Shown here: positions 60,318 to 64,000 of the stretch, piece by piece | Numbering within the stretch: the first letter of the stretch is position 1 | Layout of the letters: every line of letters starts with the position of its first letter | DNA from: Neurospora crassa OR74A | Taxonomy: Eukaryota; Ascomycota; Sordariomycetes; Sordariales; Sordariaceae | Direction: 5' to 3' | DNA length: 64,000 nucleotides | Assembly (NCBI RefSeq): GCF_000182925.2 | Contig: NC_026506.1 | Location: forward strand, 1,736,001 to 1,800,000 | Translations under genes and position numbers: made by a program | Notes under the pieces: generated by a model | Told to the model about the DNA's origin: nothing | What the model saw: the letters and a program-made list of their open reading frames with translations, nothing else | Databases searched by the model: none

Positions 60318-63300
60318 TATTAGGAAGCTAAGAGCTCGTACACAGAAGCACCTCAGCGGCTGCTGCTCCCCTTCGTCAACCGACGCATAGGATCACTAAC
60401 AATAACGCCTATATCGGGTCGGGCTCGCGGGAAGGATAATCCGGCACCGCGCCGAAGCGCTAAACTAGTACGAAGCTCTATAATACTCATTAGCGGATAA
60501 ATAGAATTTATATAGGTATAAAAGAAGTTTAATAGAATATAATTTATTATAATCGGTAATTATTAATATATTTTTAAATTAACCCCTAACTTACTATCCC
60601 TTACGTATAACTACAACCGTAGTCACCTTAGCCTACCTTTCGCCTACGTTTCTAATAAATTAATAGCTCTTCCTCCGGGAATTAAGCCAATACTATTAAA
60701 ATATATATATATAGCAGTTAGTCTATTTTTCGCACCGCCGAAGCTATTCTTCGTCCTTTTCGTATTACTACTTTTATAGTTATTGCAATTAAAATAACCT
60801 AACCTCCTCCGCCTTTATTATAATAATACTAACCTACTATAGAGTCTATCGAAGAAGATAGTAATAAAAATTACCCCCCTACGCCGCCCTAGGCTCCCTA
60901 TTTGTACCTTTAAACTTCGGAAGTTAATAAATTCGTATATAAATAGTAATTATTCGAATTTCAGTTTATTATAATTAAACTCCTCTTTAATTACCTTCCT
61001 TTATATATATCTTAGTAGGAATAATTCACTTTCATCAGCCTCGCTAAACAAAACTTAGTAGGAAACTACCCTCTTATCCCCGCCGGGTTCTATTATTAAA
61101 ATTACCTCTTTTATAATTAAATTCGTATTTCTACTATAATTTCCTTTACTACCCCTTCGTTAGCGGCTATTACTATAATTACTCCTTTACTAGCTATAAC
61201 TATATTAACCCGCACTAAATACCGTTCTAAATACAATATTACTAAATTTACTAGCGAAAGCTTCTTATAATTACAGAATTACTTCTATAATATTAATATA
61301 TATTTTTAAAAGTACTCCTATATTTCCCTCTCGTTCGCTATTAATTATATTAAGGGTAATTTTAAGAACGTATAAATTAAATATATATTAGCTCTCTATA
61401 GTAAGCCCAGGTATAATACTATTTATAATATACTTACGTAGAGCGACCTCTATACTTTCTTAGAAATTAAATATAATAGTAATACTTAAATTATTAAATA
61501 ATCTGCTTTCAATAAGTTTAAACGTATATAGTAAGGCGCTTCGGAAACCATTCGTAATTTCTATAACCGCTATTATACCGAAGAATTCAATCTATTATAC
61601 AATTAATCGGAATATATTCGGGTCGTTACTTAGGCTAACCAATTATACCCCCTTTTTAAATAAGGCGTCCTTTCAACGGCCAGTATTAATATAATAAATA
61701 AAGTAGTAGCATATATAAAATAGTTAAAAGGCTTAAAGAATATTAAACCGTCTATATTACGTTACTAAAATTAAATATCTTTAAAGTATATTCCATCGTC
61801 TTTTTTATTTTCGTACCCTCTTATTTCCTTTTCAAATATTCTTTTTTAATCGTCCCATAGTAATAACCCTTCCGACTTTCCCTATCGCCCCCCTACTACT
61901 TTCTAAATAAATCCTAATTTTATTTATTCCTTTTATTATTAGAAAGGCTATACGTATAGCTAGTATACCTAATTGAAACTACCGAATACCTACTACGAAT
62001 ATAGTATAATAGGCTATTTTGCAATAATATGCCCGAACCGAGCCTATTATAATTATAATTAGGTTAGCTATTTAGTACGGAATTACCCTATCCCCGCAAG
62101 TGCCCCTTTATATAGAATAAATACTAAGCCAATTGTAGTTAGAACGGCGGCCGTAATTACTTAGAATAATATAAGTAAATTATAAATATATTTAAAAACG
62201 AAATTATTAGTAAAGACTTATAGAAATTAATAGAGTATACGAAAATTAATAAATTCAGGTACAAAATTAAACTTAATTAATAAACATCTATTCCCATTAA
62301 ATACAAAAATTAATCTAGTACCCTATTATTTTATTAATTTCTCCCTTCAGCCTATTCCTATATATAATATAATTACTTATCTTATAAAAATATATAATTC
62401 CTATAGTATTAAACGGATAAAGTAAATTACTTTTACTATAATTAAATCCCCGGCTATAGAAATTATCCTTAATTACCCCTAATTTTATAAGTAGAACCCC
62501 GACATTAATTAGCGGCGACGGTTGTTTCGGTTTCGTATTAAGGCCGGCAATCTTATATTAAATATAATATTAGCGAAGGAAGTATATAACGTTGCAACCG
62601 TCTTAATAGGGCTTTAGTAGAATTTAATTCTACTATTAGACCTTCGGGAAATAGTAAGGGTAGAGGAGGGTTTCCGCCCTCCTACGTATACAAATATCCT
62701 ATTCGGAATCCCCTCTTCCTTAATATTAGAATTTGTAGCCCTACCTATTGTAACGGAATTTACTAAATCGCCTCCGGTCCTTACCCCCCCAATAAAGGTT
62801 TTTTAAGTAGTATTTAATAACATTTACTCCGCCCTAGTACCCCCTACGGAACTAATACTACTATAACCCTTAGAATTATTAAAGGAAATAAAAAGCGAAT
62901 TTGCCGTCCTTAAATTAATTATTCTACTAAAATACGAAGAATTCCAGTCGGTATTCGAAGCTTTAACTATACCCCTACCCTAATATAACCGGCTAGAGTA
63001 TTATATTAATTTAATTGAAGGGGAATTGGCGCTTTAGGGACCAATTTATATATTAAATATTAAGGAATTAGAAGTATTATATAAGTAATTAGCAGAAATA
63101 TTCTAAAAAGGATAAATTCGTCCTTCTATTAACCTAATAGGCGCCCTTATTATTTTTATTCTAAAGAAGGGTAAAAAGTTAAAGCTCTATATTAATTTTA
63201 AAGTACTAAATAAAATTATAAAAAAGAATTAGATAGTGTTACCCCTTATTTAAGAAATTCTCAATCGATTATCATTAATTAAAGTCTTTATAAAATTAAA

Positions 63301-64000
63301 TTTAAAGGATACATATTATCGGATTCGGATTTAAGAGGGAGATAAAGAGAAAATAGTATTTTATATAAAGTATAAGCACTATAAATTCTTAATTATACTA
63401 ATAGGATTAGCAAATACGCTAGCGATATTTTAAATATATATTAATAATATATTAGCAGGGTTAATAAATACAATATATATTATTTACTTTAATAATATCC
63501 TAATTTATAGTAAAAATAAAGAAGACTATATTAATTATATTAAGGAAATCCTTTAATAACTATAGGATTGTAACCTCTATATAAATTTAAATAAGTACGA
63601 ATTTTATATAAAGTAAATATTATTCTTAGGATATATCATTTCCTTAGAAAGTATATTAATAGATTTAAAGAGGGTAATAATAATTATAAAATAGGAAGTT
63701 CTAGCGAATATTTATAATATTTAAATCTTCCTAGGGTTTACAGGGTTCTATTAATACTTTGTAATATTATATTCTAAAGTAATTATATCCTTAACGGAAT
63801 TATTAAAGGGGGATAAATAGAGGTTGTTCGAATTTATAATAGAAGTAGAAGAAGTATTCGAAGAATTTAAAAAGCTATTCTAAGAAGCTCCTATATTGCG
63901 CTACTTTAATCCAATATTATAAATCCGAATAGAGATAAATATATTAAACTTCGTAATTGGGGTAGTTCTTATATAATTGTATAGCGATAGGTAGCACCTA
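60318..64000 (+). mobile_element. Ty3/gypsy retrotransposon, copy 2 (5' part, cut by window end)
   Basis: Begins TATTAGGAAGCTAAGAGC, the RIP-altered form of copy 1's end. The first ~250 bp resemble an LTR with a TATAAAAG box near 60517. A gag-like region follows (about 60600-62050, with SAFNKFKRI and ETIRNFYNRYYTEEFN), then pol from ~62500. Reverse transcriptase is clear at ~63190-63560: INLKV/LNLKDTYYRI-like blocks, then FNNILIYS in place of the catalytic YxDD box at ~63490. RNase H-like sequence begins near 63780. Stops (TAA/TAG) throughout show RIP inactivation. Confidence 0.82.
63100..64000 (+). pseudogene. Decayed gypsy reverse transcriptase / RNase H
   Basis: Plus-strand reading with frequent TAG/TAA codons. 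KLKLYINFKVLNKI, LNLKDTYYRIRI, NILIYSKNKEDYINYIKEIL, FLGFTGFY and EAPILRYFNP follow the usual order of Ty3/gypsy RT motifs through the connection into RNase H. The catalytic box reads NN where DD is expected, consistent with G-to-A RIP changes. The homologous region of copy 1 lies at ~36677-37300 on the minus strand. Confidence 0.8.

Overview
This window looks like a chromosome segment from a filamentous ascomycete of the order Sordariales, most likely Neurospora or a close relative. The genes are GC-balanced and have short introns (about 59-190 bp) with GTRNGT donors, CTAAC-type branch sites and YAG acceptors. They are separated by very AT-rich blocks in which transposon genes are full of TAA/TAG codons where CAA, CAG or TGG would be expected. 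That is the footprint of repeat-induced point mutation (RIP, CpA to TpA). The species call is inference; no database was searched.

Layout. 1-20.1 kb is a gene island: a secreted glycine-rich protein (-), a WD40-like protein (-), a 5.3-kb gene-free stretch, a DHA2/Atr1-type MFS transporter (-), a Ser-rich coiled-coil protein (-), a 71-aa conserved small protein (+), a Vip1-type RRM protein (+) and a JmjC/cupin_8 protein (-). 20.28-24.44 kb is a RIP-mutated Mutator-like element (MULE) with ~110-bp terminal inverted repeats, a flanking duplication and a recognisable dead MULE transposase. 25.1-26.2 kb holds the casein kinase 2 regulatory subunit gene. 26.2-30.1 kb is gene-free. 30.1-40.9 kb is one nested block: a DNA transposon with an IS630/mariner-type transposase and a second, convergent reading frame, split by a ~7-kb Ty3/gypsy retrotransposon on the minus strand that contains four 100-N assembly gaps. 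41.4-53.7 kb is a second gene island: a PDR-type ABC transporter (+), a DUF1295/steroid-reductase-like membrane protein (-), a cytochrome P450 with a GC-AG intron (-) and a methyltransferase-like membrane protein (+). 53.7-59.0 kb has no convincing gene. From 59.0 kb to the end there is another nest: the left end of the same DNA transposon, interrupted by a different LTR-like element, itself interrupted by a second copy of the gypsy element (+), which runs off the window.

How the parts relate. The genes look like ordinary single-copy housekeeping and accessory genes rather than one operon-like system. The second island (drug-type exporter, P450, steroid-reductase-like enzyme, methyltransferase-like protein) could be a loose lipid or xenobiotic neighbourhood, but nothing in the sequence proves co-regulation. 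The most unusual content is in the transposon nests: the two-gene TIR element, the MULE with a foldback element inside its transposase intron, and an assembly duplication that can be recognised by comparing the two gypsy copies. Exon boundaries were placed by hand from splice signals and reading-frame continuity.
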